Source: Propionibacterium sp. oral taxon 192 str. F0372 (lineage in GTDB: Bacteria > Actinomycetota > Actinomycetes > Propionibacteriales > Propionibacteriaceae). Taken from it: a stretch of 64,000 nucleotides of DNA. The notes under the pieces were generated by a model, which saw only the letters and a program-made list of their open reading frames with translations, searched no databases and was not told the DNA's origin. Made by a program: the position numbers and the translations under genes. This document shows positions 1 through 7,497 of this stretch, one piece after another; within the stretch, counting starts at the first letter, position 1; each line of letters starts with the position of its first letter. The stretch spans positions 1,620,581-1,684,580 of the forward strand of contig NZ_KE340297.1 of the NCBI RefSeq assembly GCF_000413315.1. Direction: 5' to 3'.

Positions 1-75
1 GGATCTGTCGGCGTAGTCCCAGGCTGCGGCGATGAGTTCGGGTACTGCTTGCTCGAATGCTTCTTCAAATCTCAT
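1..75 (-). CDS. Start of a probable immunity protein (truncated by window edge)
   Basis: Only the first 25 codons are visible (begins MRFEEAFEQAVPEL). The ATG at 75 has a good ribosome-binding site (AAGGGGAA, six nt upstream) and follows the nuclease-toxin stop codon by 15 nt on the same strand. That is the usual place for the immunity gene of a polymorphic toxin. The toxin next door is of the EsaD/YeeF nuclease type, whose known immunity partners are EsaG/YezG (DUF600) proteins. The visible acidic, helical N-terminus is compatible with that family but far too short to prove it. The position is seen; the function is inferred. Confidence 0.55.
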   Translation of the reverse strand, partial: MRFEEAFEQAVPELIAAAWDYADRS

Positions 76-90
76 GTCAATTCCCCTTCA

Positions 91-654
91 CTAATTGACG
101 ATTTCATCAAGCCTTAACCTTTTTCCGTCTGGTAGGATTTCGGTGATCTTGAATCCTGTTGGGCGTAGGCCGCTTCCATCGTAGAGGACTTTGATATCCA
201 CATCAAACACTTCTCCTGCTTCCAGTTTCTTCAACCAACGATTCTCAATCTTCTTCATTTTTGAGAGGTTGACATTGTCGAGCTGGGCCACGATGTTATC
301 TAGTTTTTCTGATCCGCCGAAGATATTGGCGAACAGGTGCCCTGCATGGTCGCCGGGCACTTTTCCAACGGGGTTCCCTTGGTGCGATGGACGGAATTTC
401 TGTTTGGGTAACTTCAAGGGGCGGGCATGTGCCGAAGAAATCCGGCCGAGCCTATCCGTTGTGTACACGTAGCGAATCGGTTTTCCTGCGGCATCCACCG
501 TTTCACGCCGACCCGCTGTGTACACGGCATCCTTCGCCAAATGGTTTGAACCAGGAATGAGCGGACTATCGACGTATTTTTTGCCGTTGACGATCAGCTT
601 CTCCACAAAATCCCGGACGATTTTCGAACCGGCCTTGGTTGGAACGTTTCCCAT
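91..654 (-). CDS. EsaD/YeeF-type DNA/RNA non-specific endonuclease toxin domain
   Basis: About 187 aa. The C-terminal part carries the hallmark of the Endonuclea_NS_2 family (toxin domain of B. subtilis YeeF and S. aureus EsaD): a PGDHAGHL segment with the catalytic His, then an Asn-rich stretch (QLDNVNLSKMKKIENRW) and a final strand region ending in LPDGKRL. Such domains degrade DNA in competing cells after type VII export. I chose the ATG at 654, which overlaps the stop of the preceding frame-corrected gene (TGACGATG arrangement); the frame stays open upstream to 723 but encodes Arg-rich, unlikely sequence. There is no signal peptide or export domain, so export presumably needs the upstream WXG-type protein or a fusion now broken. 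A probable immunity gene follows 15 nt downstream. Confidence 0.75.
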   Translation of the reverse strand: MGNVPTKAGSKIVRDFVEKLIVNGKKYVDSPLIPGSNHLAKDAVYTAGRRETVDAAGKPIRYVYTTDRLGRISSAHARPLKLPKQKFRPSHQGNPVGKVPGDHAGHLFANIFGGSEKLDNIVAQLDNVNLSKMKKIENRWLKKLEAGEVFDVDIKVLYDGSGLRPTGFKITEILPDGKRLRLDEIVN

Positions 655-656
655 CG

Positions 657-1150
657 TCACCCACCCAGCAAAGCATTGATTGCTTGGTCGATCGCGATGG
701 AGATCGCTGCGCCGATGCGCCACCGGATATGATCGCTGCTGCCAGCATCACTGCGTCGAGCAGCAGCTTTCCTATCACGTAGGCGCGCAGGCCTCGCACC
801 AGCAAGGCTGCGCCACTGTACGAGGCGGACGCCACCCCAGCAGCGTCCCTGATCGACACCAATGTGGCCATATTTGCTTGATCGGAGCCCAAGTAGGTGA
901 CAAATGAATCTGCCCCTGGCCCGGTATTGTTTGAGCGGATGTGATTGATTGCGCCTTGGTACTGGTCGATGTAGGTCTGCAATCGCTGTGGGGCATTTCC
1001 CCACAACTCGGCCCACTGGTCGAGCACATCCTCCTTGGCGGTTGGCCACTCATAACCCAAGTGGTTCAGCAGCTCGATGGCCTTGGTCTTGATAAAAGCT
1101 ATCGGATCGTCCGGGATGGTGACATCCATTCCGAGAAAGGAAATTTCCAC
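657..1150 (-). pseudogene. CpnT-N-like (WXG100-type) export domain protein, frameshifted
   Basis: GTG start at 1150 with RBS GGGAG. The first ~145 residues resemble the N-terminal helical domain of CpnT-like polymorphic toxins: a Trp-Pro (YEWPTAKED), an alpha-helical DQWAELWGNA segment, then a hydrophobic region ending LAAAIISGGA. After that the reading frame turns into basic, unlikely sequence. In the frame +1 away the sequence continues naturally as IGAAISIAIDQAINALLGG and stops at 657. One missing base around 716-722 explains this. It is either a real inactivating frameshift or a sequence error. With the base restored the protein is ~163 aa and abuts the toxin gene directly. Full-length relatives normally carry the toxin on the same chain, so the toxin may once have been fused here. 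Confidence 0.6.
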
Positions 1151-1171
1151 TTCTACATCTCCCTTCGGGGT

Positions 1172-1504
1172 CTAGGGGCTTATCTGGAGCGACTGGGCCT
1201 GGCTGGTGTTGTCAGCTTCGGTTATTACATAGTCGTTGGCTGTGGCACACATGACTTCGGCTTCGCTGGCCACTCCCTCGCAATATGGTGTGATGACGTT
1301 TTCCTGCATGACTTGCCCAAACACTTGGAGCATCATCGTTAGTGCGCCATCGACGGTCGATAGACCTCCCGCGGCGCCGCATGCTGCGGCATCTGTTGTC
1401 GCGGTAACCAGCTCAGATACCATGTGAGAGGAATCGTCGGCAACTTCACTGAATCCGGTCGCTGCTTTGCGCCAAGACTCTGGGCTGAACTCAATATCAT
1501 TCAT
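1172..1504 (-). CDS. EspC-like (DUF2580-type) small secreted-partner protein
   Basis: 110 aa, mostly helical, beginning MNDIEFSPESWRKAATGF. Length, the N-terminal 'hydrophilic helix with aromatic anchor' pattern and the Gly/Ala-rich middle (CGAAGGLSTVDGAL) match the EspC/'type VII secretion target' family, whose members are co-exported or act as partners for larger ESX substrates. It starts 3 nt after the stop of the YbaB-like gene and 21 nt before the frameshifted WXG-type gene, so all are one operon. Equivalent small proteins sit in the same slot at 59148-59477 and 62204-62530. It is unusual in having three Cys residues. The family call rests on pattern, not alignment. Confidence 0.6.
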   Translation of the reverse strand: MNDIEFSPESWRKAATGFSEVADDSSHMVSELVTATTDAAACGAAGGLSTVDGALTMMLQVFGQVMQENVITPYCEGVASEAEVMCATANDYVITEADNTSQAQSLQISP

Positions 1505-1507
1505 CGG

Positions 1508-1900
1508 TCACTCCACTTTCGCTTGTGCCAGGGTCTGCGCCCATGCCCGATCCAATTTGTCGTTTGCCGCCTGGAACGCGGCACCGAGCTCGTTGAGCTC
1601 TGGTAGCTGGTCGCTCATCTGAGCCAGATACTGCCGGTTGTAGTCGTCCAGTGCCTGGTTCAAGGTGTCAATGATCATTTCTGAGACTTCCCCCGTATCG
1701 GCTGCATCGTGCCAGATCTCATCCAGTCCGAGCCATGCGACCCGCGCATCGCACACACGCACTCTGACTTCACCGCGAGATGAAACCGCTTCGACCTCAA
1801 GTGGTTCAACATCGCGTTCCCGGTGGTCCGGCAACGTGGCAGCTTTCTTCACCACGTCAGCAATCGAAGTGAATGCATCATCAAAACCAGACAACTCCAT
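1508..1900 (-). CDS. YbaB/EbfC-like fold protein of a type VII cassette
   Basis: 130 aa. The central region (GEVRVRVCDARVAWLGLDEIW, then a helix DTLNQALDDYNRQYLAQM) follows the YbaB/EbfC beta-beta-helix pattern: short strands carrying a 'value/definition' motif and a long C-terminal amphipathic helix. It is the first gene of a minus-strand operon with EspC-like, WXG-type and toxin genes. Larger two-domain relatives head the cassettes at 59486-60406 and 62560-63459. Classical YbaB binds DNA. Here the constant linkage to secretion substrates suggests a partner or chaperone role, which is inference. A -10 hexamer lies 6 nt before the ATG, so the message is probably leaderless. Confidence 0.6.
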   Translation of the reverse strand: MELSGFDDAFTSIADVVKKAATLPDHRERDVEPLEVEAVSSRGEVRVRVCDARVAWLGLDEIWHDAADTGEVSEMIIDTLNQALDDYNRQYLAQMSDQLPELNELGAAFQAANDKLDRAWAQTLAQAKVE

Positions 1901-1906
1901 ACCAGT

Positions 1907-1912
1907 AGTTTA
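1907..1912 (-). promoter_or_regulatory. -10 element for a leaderless T7-cassette transcript
   Basis: On the minus strand TAAACT is followed by ACTGGT and then the ATG of the YbaB-like gene. With the usual 6-7 nt distance from -10 to start site, transcription begins at or next to the start codon. No ribosome-binding site is visible. Confidence 0.5.
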
Positions 1913-1946
1913 CCGACGGCATTGTGAGATAAGGAATGAGCATTGC

Positions 1947-1987
1947 TACTCAAGAATCGGGCACCGTTACTCAAGAATCGGTCACCG
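1947..1987. repeat. Two tandem 21-bp direct repeats
   Basis: The unit TACTCAAGAATCGGgCACCG recurs 21 bp later with a single mismatch (t for g). It lies between the divergent promoters of the toxin operon and the GntR-type gene, 47 bp upstream of the toxin-operon start codon. Two helical turns of spacing suits a pair of same-face binding sites, so it is a candidate operator. Confidence 0.6.
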
Positions 1988-2054
1988 GCTTGTCTGGTGC
2001 TTCGGTCTCGGTGATCACAGCACCTGCAGCGCGTGCTCGGCAGCGTCACGAGAC

Positions 2055-2087
2055 TTGACAGCTAACTTGTTCTAGTTATTATAGAAC
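2055..2087 (+). promoter_or_regulatory. Promoter and overlapping operator of the GntR-type gene
   Basis: A perfect -35 (TTGACA, 2055-2060), 16-bp spacer and TATTAT (2077-2082) place the start site at the ATG at 2089, so the message is leaderless. A perfect inverted repeat GTTCTA-7 bp-TAGAAC (2069-2074 / 2082-2087) straddles the -10 box. A repressor bound there would block RNA polymerase, and YtrA-type GntR regulators usually repress their own operon. Confidence 0.75.
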
Positions 2088-2088
2088 T

Positions 2089-2454
2089 ATGTTGTGGCAG
2101 GTTGATCCCACGGATGCGGCGCCGCTGTACGAGCAGATCGCATCGAGTGTCCGGCGTGCCGTCGCCGAGGGAGAACTCACCGACGGTGAGCGCCTGCCTC
2201 CAGCGAAGCACCTTGCCGCAAGCCTTGAAGTGAATCTGCACACCGTGCTCAAGGCCTACCAGGTGCTTCGTGACGAGGGCTGCTTGGAACTGCGTCGTGG
2301 CCGCGGGGCAGTGATCATCGCCAAGAAACCCGATGCGCCGGACATCGGCGAGTTGATCAGTGAGCTCGTGCGTTCGGCGCGAGCCATGGGAATACCCGAC
2401 ATGCAACTGATGGCGTTGCTCGTTGAACGGATGGGGAATGGACATGAAAACTGA
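2089..2454 (+). CDS. GntR-family (YtrA subfamily) transcriptional regulator
   Basis: 121 aa, the short YtrA architecture: N-terminal winged helix (PLYEQIASSVRRAVAEGEL, then LPPAKHLAASLEVNLHTVLKAYQVL, the recognition helix) with only a ~40-residue helical tail (IGELISELVRSARAMG) instead of a full effector domain. These regulators normally control adjacent membrane-protein genes, often in response to cell-envelope stress. That fits the two membrane proteins downstream; the next gene starts inside its last codons. The inverted repeat over its promoter points to autoregulation. Confidence 0.9.
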   Translation: MLWQVDPTDAAPLYEQIASSVRRAVAEGELTDGERLPPAKHLAASLEVNLHTVLKAYQVLRDEGCLELRRGRGAVIIAKKPDAPDIGELISELVRSARAMGIPDMQLMALLVERMGNGHEN

Positions 2455-3418
2455 GAATGGTCAGTACCGCCGTGGGGTGATCGTGGCGAGCATCACCGTG
2501 ATCTTCCTCGCGGGGATTCTTGGCGGCCTTGCTACCTGGCTGATACGCGACGAACTCCCGAGTCGGATCGCGGTCCACTGGGGTGCTGACGGTACGCCTG
2601 ACCGGTTCGTTGATGCCGACGCGGCTATCGTCGAACCCTTTCTGATCGGCGTCTTGGCTCCCATGGCTGTGATCGGGGTCGGTTTCCTCATGCGGCGGGG
2701 GCAGCAGTTGGCTCTCGTGGGTGCTGGTACCGCGGTCTTCTGCTCGCTGCTATTCCATCTCTTCACCCGGGCGCAGCGGGTGGGGCAGGAGGCCGATGCC
2801 GGAACTGCCCAGGTGTTGGGTCTGTGGGTCTCCCTCGCTTGCGCCATCGCAGTGGGCGTGGGACTTCATATGGTGTTCCGGCGCCGATCACCTGGTGGCC
2901 CGGTTGCAATGAACCTCGTAGGGCCTCGTTTGGAGGTGGGAAGGGCGGCCCGCATTGCCTGGAGTGGGCGTACCCCGACCTCATGGGGTGTCATGGCCAT
3001 AGCTTTGGTGGGCGTCGTGAGTCTGGTTGTGTCGGCATTCATGTTGCTGCGCAATGGCAATATCGCGATGGGCGCGACGGTGGCGGTGCTGCTCGTCCTA
3101 TTGGGTCTGCTGTACTGCGCGACGCAGGCGTCGGTGATGATCGACCGGCAAGGCGTGCGGGTGCGGGGACTGCGAGTCATCCGCTGGGTGACCATCCCCC
3201 TCGGCCAGATCTCGGACGGCGAAGTGGTCGAGGTCGATCCCAAGCATTTCGGTGGATACGGCATGCGCAGCACCGGTGACGAGATTGCCTACCTGACCCG
3301 GCGCGGTCCAGGCCTGCGAATCGGCCGAAACGGCCTGCCCCCGGTGACCATCACCGTGGACAAACCCGATGAAGCCCTCACTGCACTGAACACTCTTTTG
3401 GCAAGGACACCAGCATGA
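2444..3418 (+). CDS. DUF1648-domain membrane protein
   Basis: About 324 aa. A first membrane helix is followed by the DUF1648 signature region (ELPSRIAVHWGADGTPDRF), then several more hydrophobic helices (two near residues 70-130, two near 180-230) and a soluble C-terminal PH-like strand region. DUF1648 proteins are common partners of YtrA-type GntR regulators in Gram-positives; the biochemical role is not established. I chose the ATG at 2444, preceded by GGGGA at a 6-nt distance; an ATG at 2438 is an alternative. It overlaps both neighbours (regulator end and ATGA with the protease gene), so the three are translated as one operon. Confidence 0.85.
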   Translation: MKTENGQYRRGVIVASITVIFLAGILGGLATWLIRDELPSRIAVHWGADGTPDRFVDADAAIVEPFLIGVLAPMAVIGVGFLMRRGQQLALVGAGTAVFCSLLFHLFTRAQRVGQEADAGTAQVLGLWVSLACAIAVGVGLHMVFRRRSPGGPVAMNLVGPRLEVGRAARIAWSGRTPTSWGVMAIALVGVVSLVVSAFMLLRNGNIAMGATVAVLLVLLGLLYCATQASVMIDRQGVRVRGLRVIRWVTIPLGQISDGEVVEVDPKHFGGYGMRSTGDEIAYLTRRGPGLRIGRNGLPPVTITVDKPDEALTALNTLLARTPA

Positions 3419-4425
3419 GCAATGAACCAATCCCCGCTTCCGGAGCCGTGAGCGAACCCCGGACAACCACAGATGCTCGCGTCATAGCGGAATCCGACAC
3501 AGCGATGGCGGCCACAACGGCAAGCACCAAAGGAGTGGTGATATTCGTCATCTTGGCGGTGGCCCTCGCCTGGATCCTTGCGCTGCCGCTGTGGTTGGGC
3601 CAGGGCATCAACTCGCCTCTTTTCTTGCCGGTTGCAACCGCGACGATGCTCACCCCGGCGACCGCTGCCCTGATCGTCGTTCGATTCGTGGAACACCGTC
3701 GCATTCTTGATGCACTGGGTCTGCGTCCCCGGGGGTCTGCCAAACGAACCGTTACTTGGCTGGCGATCGCTTTCGCGACGGTGCTCGGTCTGTGTTTCCT
3801 GAGTTTGGTGAGCTCGGCTGTCGTTGGTACTTACCAGTTTGACGTGGTAGGCATGTCTGGTTTCGAACAAACATTCAGAGCGCAGCTGGAACACCTCGGC
3901 AAGAGCCTTGATGAGGTGGGTCTGCCCCTGCGGGTTCTGTGGCTGCTGCAGTTTTTCAACATTGCCACGGCGGCGGCGGTTAACACCGTGGTCGCTGCCG
4001 GTGAGGAGATCGGCTGGCGGGGATATCTTTTCCCGGCCCTGTCCAACAGGCTGGGGATCCTCGGTGCGGTTGTAACGGTCGGTGTTATCTGGGGGTTGTG
4101 GCATGCTCCGCTCATCCTGCTTGGCTATAACTATCCGTCGAATCCACGGCTTGGGGTAGCGGCGATGTGTGTGCTGTGCACCGGGATCGGTGCGGTGCTG
4201 GCCTGGGTGTCGCAAAAAGGCGGGTCTGTGTGGCCAGCGGCCCTCGGGCACGGGACGCTGAACGCGGCAATGAGCAGCTTCATCGCCATGTTCGGTGACG
4301 CCGACTTCGAGCCGGACGCCCTCGCCGGGACCATTATGGGTTGGGGTGGGTGGCTGGTGCTGCTTCCCGTCGCGGGCCTCGTATGTTGGTCGATGATGCG
4401 CCCGGGGCGAAAGTCTGGAGCCTGA
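3415..4425 (+). CDS. CPBP-family (Abi/CAAX) intramembrane protease
   Basis: 336 aa with about eight hydrophobic segments. The catalytic motifs are intact: EExxxR at E197-E198...R202 (GEEIGWRG), a WHAPL His at about H230, and LGHGTLN with H279. These are the metal-binding and catalytic positions of Rce1/CPBP glutamic endopeptidases, which cut within the membrane and are often tied to bacteriocin self-immunity or envelope processes. The ATG overlaps the stop of the DUF1648 gene (ATGA). Its substrate cannot be told from sequence. Confidence 0.88.
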   Translation: MSNEPIPASGAVSEPRTTTDARVIAESDTAMAATTASTKGVVIFVILAVALAWILALPLWLGQGINSPLFLPVATATMLTPATAALIVVRFVEHRRILDALGLRPRGSAKRTVTWLAIAFATVLGLCFLSLVSSAVVGTYQFDVVGMSGFEQTFRAQLEHLGKSLDEVGLPLRVLWLLQFFNIATAAAVNTVVAAGEEIGWRGYLFPALSNRLGILGAVVTVGVIWGLWHAPLILLGYNYPSNPRLGVAAMCVLCTGIGAVLAWVSQKGGSVWPAALGHGTLNAAMSSFIAMFGDADFEPDALAGTIMGWGGWLVLLPVAGLVCWSMMRPGRKSGA

Positions 4426-4522
4426 AGAAGAAAGACTAGCAGTGCGCATCGTCTGATCGTGAGAGATTCGCTCCGATATTGGGTGCCAGACTCCAGGCAT
4501 CCTGGGTCGGCAGGTGCCGCTC

Positions 4523-4551
4523 TTGCAAAATGAGACGAGATGGCGTAAAAT
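4523..4551 (+). promoter_or_regulatory. Sigma-70-type promoter for the NYN gene
   Basis: TTGCAA (4523-4528), a 17-bp spacer and TAAAAT (4546-4551) in an AT-rich patch. It lies about 80 nt upstream of the NYN start codon and about 100 nt after the protease gene ends, so the NYN gene has its own promoter. Confidence 0.6.
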
Positions 4552-4632
4552 TTTTTGCTGGAATTTGAGCATTTTATGTATTAGTTCATGACCGCTTTGG
4601 TGGTCTTTTATTTCTCGCATATGGAGGTCGGT

Positions 4633-5571
4633 ATGGATCGCTTCGCTCTCTTGGTGGATGCCGGATATTTTTACGCGGCTGGCGCCAAAATTACTTTTGG
4701 TGATTGGGCTCAGCGGCGAGATATTTACTTGACAAATCCTCGGGATGCTATTGATGATTTGGTGAAACGCTCGCAGCAGAGCTGTGGTGGTATCCCGCTT
4801 CTTCGTACTTACTGGTACGATGCGATGCTGGGCAATGAGCTTTCGCAGGATCAGGCCGAACTCGCACTTCTGGACTCCCTCAAACTTCGTCTGGGAATCC
4901 TCAACGAGGCGGGTCAGCAGAAGGGCGTTGATGCTCTCATAGTGACCGACCTCATCGAGTTGGCAAGGAACCGGGCCATAAGCGACGCCGTCGTCTTGTC
5001 GGGTGACGAAGATGTGCGCATCGGTGTTCAGGTTGCCCAGTCATACGGCCTGCGAGTGCACCTTCTCGCTGTGGGTGATGTCTCCGGAAACGTCAGTCAT
5101 CTCCTCAGGCGTGAGGTTGATACGCTTCAGGTGTTGGGGGCGACGTGGTTCGAAGGGTTCTTCCAGAGCAGGATGCCGGGGCCAGCTTCAGCTGCAGAAG
5201 CGGAGTTGGCCCCGATGATGCCGCACGATGGGCCAGCCGTGCAATACCTACAAGTCGACCATGTGGCTGGTGAATCCCTTCGTGAGACCACAGTTCGAGT
5301 GAGCGAGGAACTCGTGTCTCACTGCGATCAACGTGATCTCGACGAACTGCGTGCCCAACTCGAAGTGACATCAAGTATTCCGGCAAAATATGATGGCCGC
5401 CTGATCGCCACGGTCAGCAAGGCCCGTGGTGGCGGGTATCTCACTAGTGAGGAACGCGAAGAAATTCGTGGGGTCTTTACCGAGGTCATTCAGAAAAGTC
5501 AAGGAAATAAATCGGGAAAACTTATCCCTGGTGACCTCATTCCCGGGACAGGTGACACTGCGGAGCAATGA
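4633..5571 (+). CDS. NYN-domain (PIN-like, LabA/MARF1-type) nuclease
   Basis: 312 aa. An N-terminal NYN fold spans about residues 1-165: the first catalytic Asp in FALLVDAGYFY, a middle DALIVTDLIELARN, and the third acidic cluster DAVVLSGDEDVRIGVQVAQSYG. The remaining ~145 residues are acidic, helical and not recognised. NYN proteins are metal-dependent RNases of the PIN superfamily. The ATG at 4633 is chosen over one at 4588 because GGAGG lies 5 nt upstream and the conserved fold begins at once. The gene is AT-richer than its neighbours and converges with a PIN/XRE-ImmA pair, suggesting an acquired accessory island. Confidence 0.85.
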   Translation: MDRFALLVDAGYFYAAGAKITFGDWAQRRDIYLTNPRDAIDDLVKRSQQSCGGIPLLRTYWYDAMLGNELSQDQAELALLDSLKLRLGILNEAGQQKGVDALIVTDLIELARNRAISDAVVLSGDEDVRIGVQVAQSYGLRVHLLAVGDVSGNVSHLLRREVDTLQVLGATWFEGFFQSRMPGPASAAEAELAPMMPHDGPAVQYLQVDHVAGESLRETTVRVSEELVSHCDQRDLDELRAQLEVTSSIPAKYDGRLIATVSKARGGGYLTSEEREEIRGVFTEVIQKSQGNKSGKLIPGDLIPGTGDTAEQ

Positions 5572-5722
5572 CCGCGATGAGGATTGTCTGCAGGCATCAC
5601 CAATTACGAGTTGACTGATTGATTCGCTGAGACATATCTCGTTGTGCATAATTTTCATCAGCATCAAGATCAGCGAGGTTGTCGTTTTGGTGAGCAGCTT
5701 TTGATTCCTGGACCTTCGGGAT

Positions 5723-5756
5723 CAGCAATCACGGTTCCTCAGGACGGTGATTGCTG
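5723..5756 (-). terminator. Hairpin overlapping the end of the PIN gene
   Basis: CAGCAATCAC (5723-5732) pairs perfectly with GTGATTGCTG (5747-5756) around a 14-nt loop. The stem spans the stop codon of the minus-strand PIN gene. No clear T-tract follows, so termination is probable rather than certain. Confidence 0.4.
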
Positions 5757-6287
5757 GATCCTGCCATTCTCCTCAGCCCATTGGATAAAGCCTCCCGGTT
5801 TAAAGGGGACGCGATATTTGGAATCAGCTAAGTCGTCACAGAGCGCGCTGACTAGTTCGCGGGTGAGATGACCATCATTGATGGCATCGCAGAGAAGACT
5901 GAGCGTTCTGCGTACCTCAATGGGGGTGGCAGGAATCTCTTTGGCTGCCTTTGAGGCTTCGTTATCGTCGAGGATCGCAACCCAGGAGCGGTTCTCAGCT
6001 AAGGCAAGTACTCCGCACTCGCCCATGTTGCGACCATCCGTGCCGACAAGGCGCTGGGTGTAGAGTCCAAAGGCGTTTAGATCTCTGGGCTCAAGTGTGA
6101 CGATGGTGATCCACTCAGCATCAAGAACAGACTGGAGATAGGAATACTGCGAGACATGGTTTTTTAGCTCCTGCTCCACAACATCCGGGATCATGATTCT
6201 GTGGCTGGGCGCAAGCATCTTCAGCACGCCCAACCAGCCGGCCTTCGCGAAGTGGACCAGTGGCCCGGTATCGGCGACCCAGCTCAC
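5739..6287 (-). CDS. PIN-domain nuclease-like protein
   Basis: 182 aa. The acidic positions expected of a PIN nuclease are present: D6 (WVADTGPLVHF), a Glu in DVVEQELKN, the GRNMGECGVLALA helix with a conserved Glu, and AILDDNEASK. The length and 'predicted nucleic-acid-binding PIN' pattern fit stand-alone toxin-like PIN proteins. Its start overlaps the stop of the XRE-ImmA gene by 4 nt (ATGA), so both are translated together. This pairing resembles an antitoxin/regulator with a nuclease, but a classical VapBC antitoxin is absent. Confidence 0.8.
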   Translation of the reverse strand: MSWVADTGPLVHFAKAGWLGVLKMLAPSHRIMIPDVVEQELKNHVSQYSYLQSVLDAEWITIVTLEPRDLNAFGLYTQRLVGTDGRNMGECGVLALAENRSWVAILDDNEASKAAKEIPATPIEVRRTLSLLCDAINDGHLTRELVSALCDDLADSKYRVPFKPGGFIQWAEENGRIQQSPS

Positions 6288-7387
6288 TGCAGAACCGACC
6301 AGAGCGTCGACGGATCTAGGGTTGGGCGGGGTGGGAGGTCCTCGGTCGTTAGCCGTCCTTCCAGCAGATCGACAGCGCGATCTGCCGTGATGTCCTCGCT
6401 GAGGTAGGCCTTGATAACGGCCATCTCATACGAGGGCGGGGAGACCGTTTCCTCCATGTCATGCGGGACGACCAGGCCGAACTGCATGATGTCACCCTTG
6501 CGAGTCCGCACGTCCCTGATGTCATCGGCGGTATCAGCCGAGATGTGGCCTAGTTCGAGCAGACGGGAAGCCAAAGTCGTCATGTCTACGCGAAAAGCGC
6601 TGGCGGTGCGAACAGCAGCTGAGCGTGTCCCATCCTCTTCGAAGTACTTCTGCCACATCTTGTGTACCGGATCAGCTGGAAGGAGGAAGGCCCGCGCCGC
6701 ATGATCGATGCGTATTTCGTGCTGGGAAGCATGATCGTAGATCATGAAATCATTCTGGTACCGGTCATCTACCATGTGGTGCATGAGTTCATGGGCCGCA
6801 GACAGCCGACGACGACCAACGGCCCGATCACTGTTGACCAGCGCCACCCCATGACCGGCATCGACCACCGACGCGGCGTCTGCGTCGTCGCCACCAAGAT
6901 TCCGTGCGAATACGAGCAGACCGAGCTTCTCGCACACTTCGACGAGATCGGTGACGGGATCCTCCTTGCCCAGCCTCGCGAGCTTGCGCACCTTTTGCCC
7001 CAATTCCTCCGACTCATCCGAGTTCCCGGGCCTCCGAAGAACCTGCGGCCGCGCAGCAACCCTTAGTGCACCGAGATCGCTGAGGAAACGAACGTTCCGC
7101 TCTAGGAGGTCGAGATGGTGGTCAATGGGCAGCAGGAGGAGTTCCTCCTCGCTGGCACCCCGGTGCTGGGCTATGGCTGGGGACGGGGCTGACAAGAACC
7201 AGTCGATTCTGCGATCCAGCTCCCGGGACAAGGCGATGAGGTCCAGCGCCGAGACCTTCCGCTGCCCAGCCTCGATCTTGGCCAGAGTGGTCCGATCCAT
7301 CCCCAATGCCTGCGCCAGCTGTGACTGGTTCCATTGCTTCGCCGTCCGGGCTTCGTGGATTCGTCGGCCAAGGTCCACATTGTCCAT
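6284..7387 (-). CDS. XRE-type regulator fused to ImmA/IrrE metallopeptidase
   Basis: 367 aa. Residues ~1-65 form a helix-turn-helix (SQLAQALGMDRTTLAKIEAG). Residues ~150-290 hold the M78 peptidase with an intact zinc motif HELMHH (H199-E200...H203). The C-terminal ~80 residues (after the RSAAVRTASAFRVDM segment) are a typical ImmA tail. ImmA/IrrE proteins cleave or inactivate repressors and control mobile elements and stress genes. Here regulator and protease are on one chain and drive a co-translated PIN nuclease. I infer that peptidase action relieves its own repression of the PIN gene. Confidence 0.88.
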   Translation of the reverse strand: MDNVDLGRRIHEARTAKQWNQSQLAQALGMDRTTLAKIEAGQRKVSALDLIALSRELDRRIDWFLSAPSPAIAQHRGASEEELLLLPIDHHLDLLERNVRFLSDLGALRVAARPQVLRRPGNSDESEELGQKVRKLARLGKEDPVTDLVEVCEKLGLLVFARNLGGDDADAASVVDAGHGVALVNSDRAVGRRRLSAAHELMHHMVDDRYQNDFMIYDHASQHEIRIDHAARAFLLPADPVHKMWQKYFEEDGTRSAAVRTASAFRVDMTTLASRLLELGHISADTADDIRDVRTRKGDIMQFGLVVPHDMEETVSPPSYEMAVIKAYLSEDITADRAVDLLEGRLTTEDLPPRPTLDPSTLWSVLQ

Positions 7388-7497
7388 GTGTGCGATTTTG
7401 TCACATCGACGGGTCTGATACTACCGCTGTCGGCAATTGAGTTGTCGTGATCCATGACCGTGGCGATCAGTTTCCTGATGCGTTGGTGACTGTTCGC

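Noticed and set aside
654-723. Longer N-terminus for the nuclease toxin
   Set aside because: Arg/His-rich residues in the wrong frame of the preceding gene; the ATG at 654 explains the data better.
3289-4620. 443-codon open frame on the minus strand
   Set aside because: Antisense to the CPBP protease; His/Arg/Gln-rich without any fold pattern, and a by-product of high GC.
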